This document shows positions 13,903-25,191 of a DNA stretch of 64,000 nt, piece after piece. How positions within the stretch are numbered: position 1 is the stretch's first letter; the number at the start of each line of letters is the position of its first letter. A program made the translations under genes and the position numbers. This stretch comes from Davidsoniella eucalypti (Eukaryota > Ascomycota > Sordariomycetes > Microascales > Ceratocystidaceae), in NCBI GenBank assembly GCA_004009845.1, contig RMBW01000048.1:124001-188000 (forward strand), given 5' to 3'. The notes under the pieces were generated by a model. The model saw only the letters and a list, made by a program, of their open reading frames with translations. It was not told the DNA's origin and ran no database searches.

Positions 13903-14210
13903 TGTCCCTATCTTACGCCATTCTACTTTCGTTTTTTACTTATTTTTTTCCTTAGCCTTTTTTTTTTCCTCATTATGAACTTTTATCTACTATGAGCCAT
14001 ACATATATCCCACTTCACTCTTGGCTCTCTTTTACTCAGCCAATTCAGGAGTTACCAGTCTTCTGCTGTTGTTATTTTACCTACTTGTTACTATTACCTT
14101 TCTATTGTTATTACTACTACCATTATTGGCACTATCACTAGTTTTTGTTATCTTTTTTCTACCTTCTTCATCTTTCCCTTTTCTCTACTCTGGAAATGCA
14201 TGAGCTGGGC
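13903..14210. other. T-rich 3' region
   Basis: Pyrimidine-rich sequence with runs of T following the membrane-protein gene; probably its 3' UTR. Nothing else seen. Confidence 0.4.
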
Positions 14211-14303
14211 CTCTTGACACTATCCGTCCACTCGTTGCTTTATAACACTCTACCAACCAATCCAACTGCTATCAAACATATGCATATTCATCGTACCATA
14301 TCT
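14211..14303 (+). repeat. Inverted repeat, left arm
   Basis: Starting CTCTTGACACTATCCGTCCA and ending near TCGTACCATAT, this segment is nearly identical to the reverse complement of 15375-15450. Differences are one C/T substitution and a 16-bp segment (near 14275-14290) absent from the other arm. The arms enclose about 1.1 kb that includes an ankyrin-repeat relic. Confidence 0.85.
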
Positions 14304-14764
14304 TTTTTTTCTACCTTATCGTTTCTCATTCTTCCTAGCATTGGCTTTGGTCGTAACCTGTTTGTTTTCTTTTTTTCTTCTATTGTTAATTTATTGATTC
14401 GGAAACCCTTATTTACTAAATAAGGGGAATGGGGGAAATTTCTCTAGGATTGGCATTATCTTCTATTATGGCACATATGTCATCGGGGTTTTATAAAAGG
14501 CGATTTTACTGGAATGAAGTATAATCTGTCTACTTATTTTTTTTTTAAAAAAAACCCTTCAACTTATTTATGTTTTGTATCACGTACAGATATGTGTGTA
14601 TGTATATTATGTATATATTCGTGTTTTTTATTTATATGTTGTCAATGAAACTATCTACATATTTGCTTGGCGCTTTTTGCTAATCTACTAACACAAAACT
14701 ATACACAGCCCAACAAAACTATAGACATTTCAACAACGCTTCTGAGAAAGCATTCTAGTCATGT

Positions 14765-15503
14765 CTAATGATCGATACTAGCCCCGTTCTCGACCAAAAG
14801 CCTAGCAATATCGAGATGACCATGATCATAAGCTGACATGAGAGCAGTTTCACCATGACAGGCGATATTGTTGACATCGGCCCCCTTTTTTTTTCGATCA
14901 AAAGCCTTGTAACATCCAAATGGTCTACCCATTAGAAGTCTCATAAGTGGTATCGTCAATCTTCTCAATCAAAAGCTTCTAATAGGCACCACTCGCTCCT
15001 GCTGTACTAAGGATGCCACAGGCGTGGCTACACCAATTATCTTCTGACATTGATCTTTGAATGGGAGAGTTCCAGTGGTGTCTTGCTTCGTCTATCTTAG
15101 TCGTCGAGATAGTTTGTACTTCTGGTATAGATAGGCATCTTAAGCAGATATCTGACCAGAGTTTCATCGGTTGTCTCTGGAAGACATCGACCATCCACGT
15201 CTTCTCTACGAAGATGAGGAAACATGCGAATTGGTGGGATCAAACTTGTTATAGATGTCCCCCTGTAATGACGACTAGTAAACACAATCTTCAACCAGGA
15301 TGTGTGTTTCGAGTTGTCGGTTCTTTCTGAACCAACTCTGTGGCTAAATGAATCAATATAGCTTGATTTTCAATATATGGTACGATGATAGCAGTTGAAT
15401 TGGTTGGTAGAGTGTTATAAAGCAACGAGTGGACGGATAGTGTCAAGAGGGTGCTATGGATGAAGCAACAGCGACAAGATTCCCGCGCCGCGGGGTCGGG
15501 CAT
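14765..15503 (-). pseudogene. Ankyrin-repeat gene relic
   Basis: Minus-strand fragments in shifting frames. The clearest, 14968-14765, contains an ankyrin unit (ADVNNIACHGETALMSAYDH followed by GHLDIARLLVENGASID), matching the consensus G-TAL--A---GH-DI-RLLVENGA-ID. Upstream fragments at 15503-15291, 15294-15097 and 15194-14979 are interrupted by stops and frame changes, with no recognised domain. No intact start or uninterrupted reading frame exists, so I call it a decayed ankyrin protein gene. The extent of the relic beyond the ankyrin unit is inferred from the run of same-strand fragments. Confidence 0.5.
15375..15450 (-). repeat. Inverted repeat, right arm
   Basis: Reverse-complement partner of 14211-14303, ending at the CTCTTGACAC end (plus strand GTGTCAAGAG at 15441-15450). 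It overlaps the upstream end of the ankyrin relic, so part of that gene has been copied in inverse orientation 1.1 kb away. Confidence 0.85.
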
Positions 15504-15854
15504 CCGGAACCTTCAAAAGGCTGCCCGCTGTGTGTGAGTGTGGCTCCCTGAGGTGAGTGGATAGACTCGGGAGACCAACGATCGAAAAGGTGCGGGGTCG
15601 GTCGCTGGTGAGAACATCCCTCGAGAGGGGAAATCGGGCTCAAGGCCTCACGAAACGGTGCTTCGAGGACGACATGTGTCGAAAAAGAAAACGAGAATGG
15701 ACAGCAGCATTGGGGATATGTGCTGGTCGCTCTTAAAACCCACGACGAAGGGGAAAAATTCGTCTTTGGACGGAGGGGGAGGTACTCGAACTCAAAGGTA
15801 CCCCCCCGAGGGTTGTAGGAGGGAAGGTTGGAGGGTTGTAGGAGGGAAGGTTGG
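15474..15854 (-). mobile_element. Retroelement fragment, copy 1
   Basis: About 380 bp align by eye with 35961-36310 along the whole length, with substitutions and small gaps, including shared blocks GTGCTGGTCGCTCTTAAAA and GGGTTGTAGGAGGGAAGGTT. Orientation is taken from copy 2, where the presumed 3' tail lies on the plus-strand left. In this copy the presumed 5' end carries a 23-bp unit twice in tandem (about 15808-15854). Similarity stops at about 15474, so the 3' two-thirds are missing. The end lies 73 bp upstream of the tRNA-Ala gene. No target-site duplication was found for this copy. Confidence 0.6.
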
Positions 15855-15927
15855 AAGTAGCTTGGGCCCGAGCACACACAACATAAAGTCCGATAACAAA
15901 CGCCTACCATGTCAAAGTACAACTGTC

Positions 15928-16030
15928 GGGGACATGGTCTAGTGGTATGACGGATCCTTAGCATCATTGAAGCTTAACCGAAGTTTCTCTAGCTTGGATC
16001 AGGTCCGGGGTTCGATTCCCCGTGTCTCCA
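15928..16030 (+). tRNA. tRNA-Ala (AGC) with intron
   Basis: Complete cloverleaf. Acceptor stem GGGGACA pairs with TGTCTCC (16023-16029), with A73 at 16030. D stem GTC/GAC; anticodon stem GATCC (15953-15957) with GGATC (15996-16000); T stem CGGGG/CCCCG around TTCGATT. The anticodon AGC is at 15960-15962. A 31-nt intron (15964-15994) follows position 37, and holds GCT triplets able to form the usual anticodon-intron pairing. The third acceptor pair is G-U, the identity element of alanine tRNAs, which independently supports the anticodon reading. Confidence 0.93.
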
Positions 16031-16063
16031 ATAGATTCAGAGCTTCATCGAAGAACGCTTTCC

Positions 16064-16068
16064 TTTTT
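16064..16068 (+). terminator. RNA polymerase III terminator
   Basis: A run of five T, 34 nt downstream of the tRNA-Ala gene; the first T run long enough to stop polymerase III. Confidence 0.6.
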
Positions 16069-16172
16069 GCTTATACAATTTAGACGTATACCAAGGCCAT
16101 GTACAAGGGAGGGAGAGACAAGATATGGGGTAGGTATCATATATTCATAACGTCGTAAGCTATTTCTCAGCC

Positions 16173-17198
16173 TCATTTTCCATCCAAGTTACTGAGGAAC
16201 GAGTCTGCCATCTTCCGTGCCCGCCTAGCATCAATTTCCTTCCTCCGTTCAGTCATAGCCTGTTTATAGGCCTCCTTCTTCTGTTCTATTTCCTTGCGCC
16301 TATCTTCTGTTTCCTTGCGTTCTGTACGCAGATTCTCCATTTCTTGCTTCCGCGTAGCCGCATCATGTGAGAACTTGTAGAAGCCGACGCCCTTGTCGCG
16401 GATCTCCCAGTCGGCGTTGTAATGTGTATCCGGGGGAGGAGTTGGGGTGCGATCTCGCTTTTGGGCAAGTCTTGCCATCGCTTCGGGATCGTCGGGGACA
16501 AACGCCATAGTCTGGATGAAGTCGCCATAGATCTTGGGTTCGGTAGATTGTTTAACGTCATCGTCGTCAGTGGCGTTGTTTCTGTCTTTACGTATATTAC
16601 GCATATTTTCCCGATCTCGACGACGTTTTTCAGCACGTGTGATTTCGCGGGTTCTACCGAATTCATCTGTGTATTCAACCATTTCGTTATCGCCGGGCTC
16701 TTCAGCGTCAAACGAAGAATCCGAATCGTCACTATCAGAGTCATCTACGCCACCCAACGTCCCTTTATATTCTTGTTTCTCGGCCCATTTGCGATCAAAA
16801 TCAACCAAAGATTCGCCTATAGCTGCAGCCTTGCTGTTTGACACATATTCGCCGCGCTTTAGCGCATTGTAGATCTTTGCCTTCTCTTCAAGTCGTTTGT
16901 GCGACAGTGCCAGCTGTTTAGCTTCTTCGTGGGTGGTCAGAATCTCTTTGAGCTTGAGTCGTGACTTCTCGTCGGATTTCATGTCTTGTTGTTGATTTTC
17001 TGTCTTGGCTGGGTTCTTGAGGAGTCCATCGATTCCCTTATGTCGTCGAGGAGCGCGCGTGGACTCAGAAACAGCGGCCGATTGAGCCATCGCGGAAGTC
17101 AACTGTGCGGTGAAGTCGAGGGCAGTAGAAGAAGACATTGCTGTGCGCAGCTTCTTCTTGGGTCGTTGACCGTAAAGATTCGGGTCTTGCGGTGGCAT
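16173..17198 (-). CDS. CCDC174-like nuclear coiled-coil protein
   Basis: Intronless, 341 aa, ATG at 17198. N-terminal basic patch PKKKLR near residue 13 looks like a nuclear signal. The rest is charged and helical, with an acidic SDSDDSDSSFD segment near residue 155 followed by VEYTDEFGRTREITRAEKRR, then HYNADWEIRDKGVGFYKFSHD near residue 260 and a long Glu/Lys/Arg coiled coil (residues 280-330). The EYTDEFGRTR motif and the DKGVGFYKFS motif are those of the CCDC174 (DUF4078) family, whose animal members associate with splicing and exon-junction factors. Its function in fungi is not well defined. Divergent from HOM6, sharing a 429-bp upstream region. Confidence 0.75.
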   Translation of the reverse strand: MPPQDPNLYGQRPKKKLRTAMSSSTALDFTAQLTSAMAQSAAVSESTRAPRRHKGIDGLLKNPAKTENQQQDMKSDEKSRLKLKEILTTHEEAKQLALSHKRLEEKAKIYNALKRGEYVSNSKAAAIGESLVDFDRKWAEKQEYKGTLGGVDDSDSDDSDSSFDAEEPGDNEMVEYTDEFGRTREITRAEKRRRDRENMRNIRKDRNNATDDDDVKQSTEPKIYGDFIQTMAFVPDDPEAMARLAQKRDRTPTPPPDTHYNADWEIRDKGVGFYKFSHDAATRKQEMENLRTERKETEDRRKEIEQKKEAYKQAMTERRKEIDARRARKMADSFLSNLDGK

Positions 17199-17627
17199 TT
17201 TGGCGATGCGATTGGTTGTTATGTTGTGTATAATAGAGAAAAATAGACATTGAATTCAAGGTGTTGTCGATTATTGAAAGAAATGAGATATATCTAGGGT
17301 TATAATGATATAATATTAACCCTAGTCTTGGTAGAAAAGGAGCCGCCGATGGTCAGGAACCCGTTCTTAAACCAAAAAGAAGGCGGCACTCCTAACGAAT
17401 GAAAAAAGTTACCTAAAACAGGGACACTCTTGTGGGGACCTTCTATGCCTTAAGACCCCGCCAAATCAAACATCCAATAGGAGGAATGAATGATGTATAC
17501 ATATAATAGGCCATGAATTATAGAGTCACAGTGAGCATTTGCTTTAGAGTGGAATGAGAAGAGATCTTGGAACTGTTAGAACTCTGGAAGGTCCCAAACA
17601 ACTCAAACAATTTTCGAATTATTCAAA
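17199..17627. promoter_or_regulatory. Divergent upstream region, CCDC174-like / HOM6
   Basis: 429 bp between two opposite starts, A/T-rich, without an open frame. It must hold both promoters; I see no distinct TATA box or recognised site. Confidence 0.35.
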
Positions 17628-18778
17628 ATGGTCAAGAACGTGCTCATTGCTGTTATCGGTAAGTACAATAATAAATACTATGGTGGCGAAGAATAGCTGC
17701 TAAAAGTTTATATGATATAGGTGCTGGTGGTGTTGGTAAGTGCTTCCTAGGCCAACTTTCTGCTCTGGCTACTAGAAGCTCTTCGACCAAGCTGAGTTTG
17801 TGCTACATCTGCACCAGCAAGAAGGCCCTGTTCAGCGCTCACTACGCTGGCATCGACATTTCTACTGCCACCGAGTCTCTGGCCACTAGCTCTCTGGCAC
17901 CCAAGGTTTTGTCTCAGCTCGCCGACTACCTAGCTGCTGCTCCCAGCAAGGTCGTCCTGGTCGATAACACCAGCTCGCAGGATGTTGCTGACATGTACCC
18001 GCTGTTCCTGAGCAAGGGTATCAACATCGTGACGCCTAACAAGAAGGCTTTCTCCGGCTCGTACGAGCTGTGGAAGGATATCTTCACCGCTGCCCAGACC
18101 TCTGGTGCCAAGGTCTACCACGAGTCATCTGTCGGTGCTGGTCTGCCCGTCATTTCTACCCTGAAGGATCTAGTCGAGACTGGCGACAAGGTCACCAAGA
18201 TTGAGGGTGTCTTCAGCGGCACCATGTCATTCCTATTCAATTCGTTCGCTCCCACTTCGGGCCAGGGTGGCAAGTGGTCCGCCGAGGTCACAAAGGCTAA
18301 GGCTCTGGGTTACACCGAGCCTGACCCGAGAGACGATCTGAACGGTCTGGATGTTGCCCGTAAGTTGACCATTCTGGCTCGCCTGGCTGGTCTGCCCGTG
18401 GCCTCGCCTACGGCTTTCCCCGTCCAGAGCCTTATCCCCACCGAGCTGGAGAGCTGTGCTTCTGGCGACGAGTTCTTGGAGAAGCTACCCGAGTTTGATG
18501 CCCAAATGGAGGCTACCAAGGCCGCTGCTGAAGCTGAGGGTAAGGTGATCCGCTTCGTGGGTAGCATTGATGTTGCCTCGAATAGTGTTAAGGTCGGTCT
18601 TGAGAAGTTTGACCGCTCGCACCCCATTGCTTCGCTCAAGGGTAGCGACAACATCATCAGCTTCTACACTGAGAGATACGGCTCCAACCCTCTCATTATC
18701 CAGGGTGCCGGTGCTGGTGGTGAGGTCACCGCCATGGGTGTCACCGGTGATCTGATCAAGATTGTTGCTCAGATCTGA
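17628..18778 (+). CDS. HOM6: Homoserine dehydrogenase
   Basis: Exons 17628-17658 and 17721-18778, giving 362 aa (yeast Hom6 has 359). It reduces aspartate semialdehyde to homoserine, the branch point to threonine and methionine. The 62-nt intron interrupts the nucleotide-binding loop; splicing restores IGAGGVGK (residues 10-17). Further family motifs: TPNKKAFSG near residue 104, SSVGAGLPVI near 133, EGVFSGTMSFLF near 160, and the substrate/catalytic segment EPDPRDDLNGLDVARKLTILAR near 210, with the Asp and Lys expected for catalysis. Codon use is strongly biased to C/G-ending triplets, typical of a highly expressed enzyme. The family assignment is firm. Confidence 0.96.
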
Positions 18779-19182
18779 ATGTAAGAGCCTACGGAATATT
18801 GTATCATATAAAGCACATGGACTACCTAGAGACTAGATTCTGAAACAATCATAAAATTATTGGTTTTTTTTGTAACCTGATAGTTATATTGTTTGTGAAG
18901 ACTTAATGTATGTTTATCGCATGTCGATGATAGCCACGAACGCCACAAAACAAGAGACGACCCACATTTAAGCATCAAAATAGGTGGATCTGGACTACCG
19001 AGATAGGAAATATCAGTGGCGTTGGTTTTTTTTCTTCTAATATGAGAAAGCTCGTAGTTTCATAGGTGACTGAGAGGACGATATCAGATGTTCATGTGCA
19101 TTTCTTTCTATCTGAACGCCTTAGGCTATAGATATAAATACTTTTCAGAGGGCTCTTCCTTTTCTTCAATAAATACATAAAC
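18779..19182. other. Intergenic, HOM6 to TRM8
   Basis: 404 bp, A/T-rich; an ATATAAA-type signal shortly after the HOM6 stop may be polyadenylation-related. Nothing else seen. Confidence 0.3.
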
Positions 19183-20138
19183 ATGGCAGCTGAAGAATCA
19201 AAGAAACAATCAAAGCGACAGGCGTACGAAGAAGCCCGCGAAGGCGAGGGTGCCGCAGAACTACCGCGCAAGCGCTTCTATCGCCAAAGAGCGCACGCCA
19301 ACCCGTTCTCGGACCACGATCTTACATAGTAAGCAAAATAAGCATATCAACTTTGATATCTCGTTGACTAACAGGTTGCTGCCTATAGTCCAATCTCGCC
19401 TCGTCACATGGACTGGTCAGAATACTATCCCGACTTTGTGGCAAAGGACAGTAAAGTTGGCGATACAGATACAGATACTGGCCTCCCGATTCCAATTCAG
19501 AAGAAGATTGAGGTTGTCGATATTGGCTGTGGATTTGGTGGTCTTCTTGTGTCTCTAGCGCCACTATTGCCGGATACACTGATACTTGGTATGCTATATT
19601 GCACAAGAACTAACTGGCTATATTAGAGTAACTAACATGTCTTGCTATAGGTATGGAAATCAGAACTAAGGTGGCCAAGTTTGTGCAAGACAGAGTCGTG
19701 GCGCTTCGTAAGCAAAATGCCGACTCTCCTGTATACAAGAACATTGGCTGTATAAGGGCGAACTCAATGAAGTTCCTGCCCAACTTCTTCGAGCGTGCGC
19801 AGCTATCTAAAATTTTCATCTGCTTCCCCGATCCTCACTTTAAGACGCGGAAACACAAGGCTAGAATTGTGTCTGCAACTCTCAACTCAGAATATGCTTA
19901 TGCGCTGCGCCCTGGCGGCATCATTTACACCATCACGGACGTGGAGGACCTACATATCTGGATGGTCGAGCATCTCGAGGCTCATCCGGCCTTTGAGAGA
20001 GTGCCAAGGGAAGAAGAGGAGGCTGATGAGTATGCAAAGACTATGCGCACGGCAACGGAGGAGAGCAAAAAGGTTGATCGGAACAGTGGTCCCAAGTACG
20101 TGGCGCTGTACAGACGGCTTCCGGACCCTGAGTGGTAA
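19183..20138 (+). CDS. TRM8: tRNA (guanine-N7) methyltransferase catalytic subunit
   Basis: Three exons: 19183-19328, 19389-19588, 19651-20138 (277 aa; yeast Trm8 286). It forms m7G46 in tRNA together with the WD protein Trm82. Splicing joins DHDLTY to PISPRHMDWSEYYP, the family signature of the N-terminal part. The SAM-binding motif VVDIGCGFGGLLVSL lies near residue 90, and DTLILG-MEIRTK spans the second intron. The catalytic and tRNA-binding region FICFPDPHFKTRKHKARI is near residue 165, and the C-terminus has the conserved ALRPGG and TDVEDLHIWM segments. Both introns have CTAAC branch sites and end in TATAG. Confidence 0.96.
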
Positions 20139-20658
20139 CGATTAGGAGGACCGGTCCGTGACCTTTGTCATTATTCAGACTGCATGTAATAATAGAATAC
20201 TAGGAGAATTTGTAAAAACAACGTGGAGAGTATCAGCTTTGCTGTGGTTGGTGTAGAATCTCATAGAGCCGTGTTAAACAACGTGCGAATAACTACATGT
20301 ACAGTGTCGATAATGTAACATTGGGCTTGTGATTTTTGGCCTTGACAGCACATAGCAAAAATAAGTGAGAACAACATAGTGTCAGCTACTCATACCACAT
20401 AAACCGGCCACCTGCTCTAAATTCTGCAGTCGTCCGCTTCCTATCTTTCCTTTCCGGAACACCCGATATTTAGCCTCTCTGTTGTTTGTTCTCAACAACC
20501 ACGACGACCGCTAGGGCTCAGCCTAACTGGCCTTTTATCTAACCCTATCTGCCCCTCCGGCGACATGCTGCCGATGTTGAACATTGCTGTCTAACGGCAA
20601 GCAATCGATTGTGTCAACCGAGCGAGAGCAAGAGAAACCGGTAGAGACCTAGGGGGTT
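20139..20658. other. Intergenic, TRM8 to MDM1
   Basis: 520 bp with the TRM8 3' end and a CT-rich stretch upstream of the MDM1-type start. No further feature seen. Confidence 0.3.
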
Positions 20659-23600
20659 ATGGCACCATCGACACCGCTGTCTCTGCGGCTCAAAGGCCGT
20701 GATGTCGCCATTGGGTGCATTGTTGCCTTCATAGCCTGGGGCCACGTGATCCACTGGTTGCCGGTACTGCGCTGGATCGGCCATGCCTTTATCGCCGGTG
20801 CTCTATTCACCGTCTTGTGCGGCACAGTGTTTGTTTTGTTGACATCACGAAGTCCACGTCATAGATTCTCAGCACGGTGTCCACGGCCACCGGCGGTAGC
20901 ATTTGCGGGAAAGAAACTATGGCCGGCCGAAGTGACGGCGCTGAGGACTCGCCACACTCATGCCAAGACACCTTTAGTTGCAGACTCGGCCGGCATCTCG
21001 GCGGCGCTGGATACGTTGTTGGAGTACATTGTGCGCGACTTTGTCAATAGCTGGTACGCTAAGATTAGCCCGGACACCATGTTCCTGGACGAGGTCGACT
21101 CGGTGCTTCGGATAGTCATGGCTAACCTGCGCGTCCGTATGGCCGAGTTGGACCTGGTGGACATGGTTGTCTCGCATCTACTGCCCATCCTCACTAACCA
21201 CATCCGTGACTTTCGCGTGGCCGAGGTCATCGTGCGTGGCCGGAAGCTCAACCGGTCGATGACGGAGACCGATGAATTAAATCTAGCTATTGCGTCCAAG
21301 TTCCGTGACGGCGAGCTACACCCAGCGGCTTCGCTTTCCTTCCCCGACACAAAGATGATACAACAGGAGTACTTGCGCTCTACGGTGGCCGCTATGCTGC
21401 CTCGCCTTTTGCCGCCTAGGCTCCTCACCAGCCGTGCCGTCTCTATCCTCCTGAAGGAGCTTGTGGCCTGTGCGGTCTTGATGCCCGTCATGGGCCTAGT
21501 ATCAGAGCCTGATACGTGGAATCGACTGTTCGAGAACATTGGCCGTTCTATGCTACAAGACCGCTCGACCGTTCGCAGACTTCTAGCTGCTCTAGATGAA
21601 CACGCGCCTAGCATGGTCCCATCGGCGCGAGCGGCCATCATTCCCCGCCTGTCACCCAGTGATACTGAGCGGCAGTTTGAGAAATTCATCAGAGCTATCC
21701 GCCGTATCAACAACTTATCTGATGCTCGAAGATTCCGCAGTGAAATTGCCAGCCAGCTCAAGAAAAATAGTCAGCAAGACTCGGCAGACACTGTCTATAT
21801 CCGCCGTCTCGAGATCGGCAAGCGGGCTCTAGACCAGAAGGTGCACCAGTTGACCTTTGGAAACTCCTCTAACAACAACAACCGCCGCGGCTCTGTTCAG
21901 GCATCGGCGATGGGCGCTACATCTACACCAACAGCCACACTAACACCGCCAACACCTTCTCGACTTGAGACATCATCACTTGCCGAGATCTTACGTGATG
22001 CCTCGGGGATGTCGTACTTCATGGAGTATATGGACCGGCAACGTCAGATGCCTCTAGTACAGTTCTGGCTTGTCGTCGACGGCTTCCGTAATCCACTAGA
22101 GGAAGACGGCGTTGATGATCAGGTTCCGGCTAACCTCACACAATACAAAGAGTCAGACCGACTGGATCTGCAGCAGATGGACCAGGCATACTTAGCACGG
22201 CCTGAGCTCAAAGTTACGCACCAATACCGTGGCCCAATCCAGGAGTTTCTAGCCGCTGGTTCTCAGGCAACTGCCCTACAATACTTTAGGGCACGCAAAG
22301 CCATTCTGGCGGCTCAGACTGCGGTTTTGGAGTTGATGCAGTCGCGCTACTTTGAAAGCTTCAAAAAATCAGACCTCTTTTTCAAGTGTCTAGCATCTCA
22401 GGAGGTCTCTTCGGCCGCTATGATGGCACCCCGTTCTTCCGACTCGACTCTTCGTTCAGATACCCCCTCAGGCACATCTTTCTCTACTAGCACAGCCTCT
22501 AAGCACCGACCCTCGCCATCTCTGAACTTGGGGAGATCTGGAAAGTCGACGCCTCATCGTCGCAACACATCAGTCGACCATCAACCACTAAATACTTTGG
22601 CGCGGCCATCTTTCGATGAAGAGCTGGGCGGTCCGCTTTTTGAAGATGATGACGGCGAAAACGACCCCATGACCGACTCTATTCACAGTATCGACCAGGA
22701 AGCAGAGCCACGGCATCATATCCCTGACCGGCAAATCGTCAAGGCTATGGAGCAAGCGTTAGTCAATATCATGGATGACGACAACAAGCTTCAGACAGCC
22801 GAAGACTTACGAGCATCGCTCTTTGACAGAGACGACTTGTCATCGTCAGGACTCTTTGACAACGGCGATACCGACTCACTACGTAGCTCTATAGATTTAT
22901 CGCCCAGTGCTTCTAAGCACTTCAAAGAGCCAGACAAGCCTAGTCTATCGTCTCTCGGCTTAGTTAGTCCAGCTTCCCGCATTGGCGTGTTCCAAGACAA
23001 TGACCTGTTTAATGACGAGGACAATTTATCCGACAACCATGAAGAAACAGAGGAAAACGAAGGTGAAGACGACGAGGATGAGCCTATGGATGCAGCGCCG
23101 GGCGATCTTAGATTGGCCGAAGCTATTGCAGCCCTCGCTAAAGATGTTGATAAGCTTGTAGCCCAAAACGCTATTATAGATTCGCTCACACGCAAAGCCG
23201 AACTAACCAACAACACGGCTGAGTTACGTATCCTTAAAAAGTCAAAGGCCAGTCTACAGCGCGAACTGCGGCGCAAGGAACTCCAACGACAACACTATAT
23301 CATACAGGAAAGTGATAACAGTCTCTACGGCCGGTCTAACATCCGAATCCGGTCAACGACGACTCGCAAGGATGCCGAGGGCCGAGAATTTGTCTTGTAC
23401 ATTGTCGAGGTTCACCGAGATGCCGGCGAGCAGATGCCAGCCGCCACGTGGGAAATCATCCGACGCTACTCAGAATTCCACGAGCTTCACCAACGGCTTC
23501 GCACGCTATATCCGTCGGTTCGCACGCTCGACTTTCCAAGACGTCGAGTAGTGATGAAATTCCAGAGTGACTTCCTCCGCAAGAGACAACAAGCCCTTGA

Positions 23601-24480
23601 AAAGTATCTACGAGATCTACTTCTTCTACCCGAGGTGTGTCGAAGTCGTGAACTACGGAACTTTCTTTCTCAGAATTCTATCGCTCCAGACGGCGAACAA
23701 CAAGACGACGAGCGGGTCGGCGATAAGAAGGACATGATGACGCGGCTATACGATTCGGTTACAGATAGCGTCGAGGACATTCTAGGCAACATCCCCGTGC
23801 TAGACCAACTTTCACTAGCAGGACAAAGCCTGATCACGGCGGCCACTAGCCAACTTAATGCCAGCGCACTTGCTGTTGGCGAAGACGGCATGGCGGTAGC
23901 CGAAGCCGAGGCCGAACTTAACGCCTTCGAGAACAAGGACGTCGAGCCCTTCATCAAACCCATCTGTGACATCTTCCTAGAAGTTTTCGAGCTCAACCGG
24001 GGCAATAACTGGCTGCGAGGGCGTGCTGTCGTCGTCGTTCTTCAGCAACTACTCGGCGGCACTATAGAGCGTAAAGTGCGTGAGAACAGCCGGAATCTCG
24101 TCCACGAAGACACGATTGTACGCTACATCTCGGCCCTTATGGAGTCCATGTGGCCTGATGGACAGATGAACCGTAATAGGCAGCCAAGAACGGCACAAGA
24201 GAAAAAGAAGACTCGTACGGAAGCCAGTCTTTTGTTAGCAACTCTATTACCCGATCTTGTCGGAAGTGTAGTTGGTCGTGTTAATGCCCAGACGGCTAGT
24301 CGACGGATTTTTGCTACTTTGAATAACCCGAGACTCAAGTAAGTCCTACCCCATCTATTATGTTTATGTAAACCTACGACTAACACGAGTGTTGATTCTA
24401 GTACGCATCTAGCATTTACATTGCTAGATGAGATTGTTAAAGTACTATTAGATATTGACAGTAGGAAATCGACTTCTTAA
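20659..24480 (+). CDS. MDM1: Mdm1/SNX13-type sorting nexin (PXA-RGS-PX-nexin C)
   Basis: Exons 20659-24338 and 24402-24480, giving 1252 aa. The second exon is short but needed: unspliced, the frame stops after NNPRLK, while splicing yields LNTHLAFTLLDEIVKVLL, the conserved end of the nexin C domain. Order: hydrophobic anchor (residues 14-62, probably two passes); PXA domain from about 115 to 310; RGS-like domain about 439-564 (SLAEILRDASGMSYFMEYMD); Ser-rich and acidic linker; coiled coil near 830-880; PX domain about 884-1004 with the lipid-binding RRYSEFHELHQRL; nexin C about 1094-1245. Mdm1 proteins tether the ER to vacuoles and lipid droplets; that role is inferred from the family. Confidence 0.92.
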
Positions 24481-25191
24481 CGAGTGTTGTCAAATAAAAG
24501 GGCAAAAAGAGCACGATGATACCAGTACTAATAATGTGTGTTTGATAAATATAATATATTCTTAATCATGATAGTTATACTGGAAACTCTGGACAATATA
24601 CATAGTCACATACATATGGAACCCTAAGGCGTGAAAACCCCTAGAAATAATAGCAAAAAAGTAAAACATGGGGTTGTGCCTGTAAATATAGATTCTTATA
24701 GGCACAACTAACTTGTCAAGTAGTTAATATCAAGGTCGGCCTGCCTCACACATGAAAATAATAATAATTGTTATTTATTTATGGGCTGCAACTTCAATTA
24801 CTCTAATAGAACTACTGCAGTGAAAACATGCAAGTTGACGAAACAATGTGTAGCAGCGAATCCAATCAAACCCAACCACTGCAATTCTAAGCGCCGTTGC
24901 AACTCTCGATGAAGCGAAGAGGAAAAAAAACGAGACAAAAAAAGAGAAAGAAAAAGAAATATGAATGACCAACAAAAAAGGCAAATACATATCAAATACA
25001 AATGCTTCCTGCCCTCTTTGCGCAGGCGGTCGGCAACTACCCGCATCTTCTGCCTTGTTTATCTTTTTCTTTTCTTTTCTGACTCTTGTCCATTTTTTCT
25101 TCCATCTTCATATTTTTTTTCTCATCATCTTGAAATCAAAGATCAAGATCTTTTTATTATATTTAAGCTTTTGCGCTCTAAGCATTTCACA
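24481..25191. other. Intergenic, MDM1 to SR-protein gene
   Basis: 711 bp, A/T-rich. The last 200 bp are strongly T/C-rich in the plus strand, as expected for a fungal core promoter. No gene seen. Confidence 0.3.
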
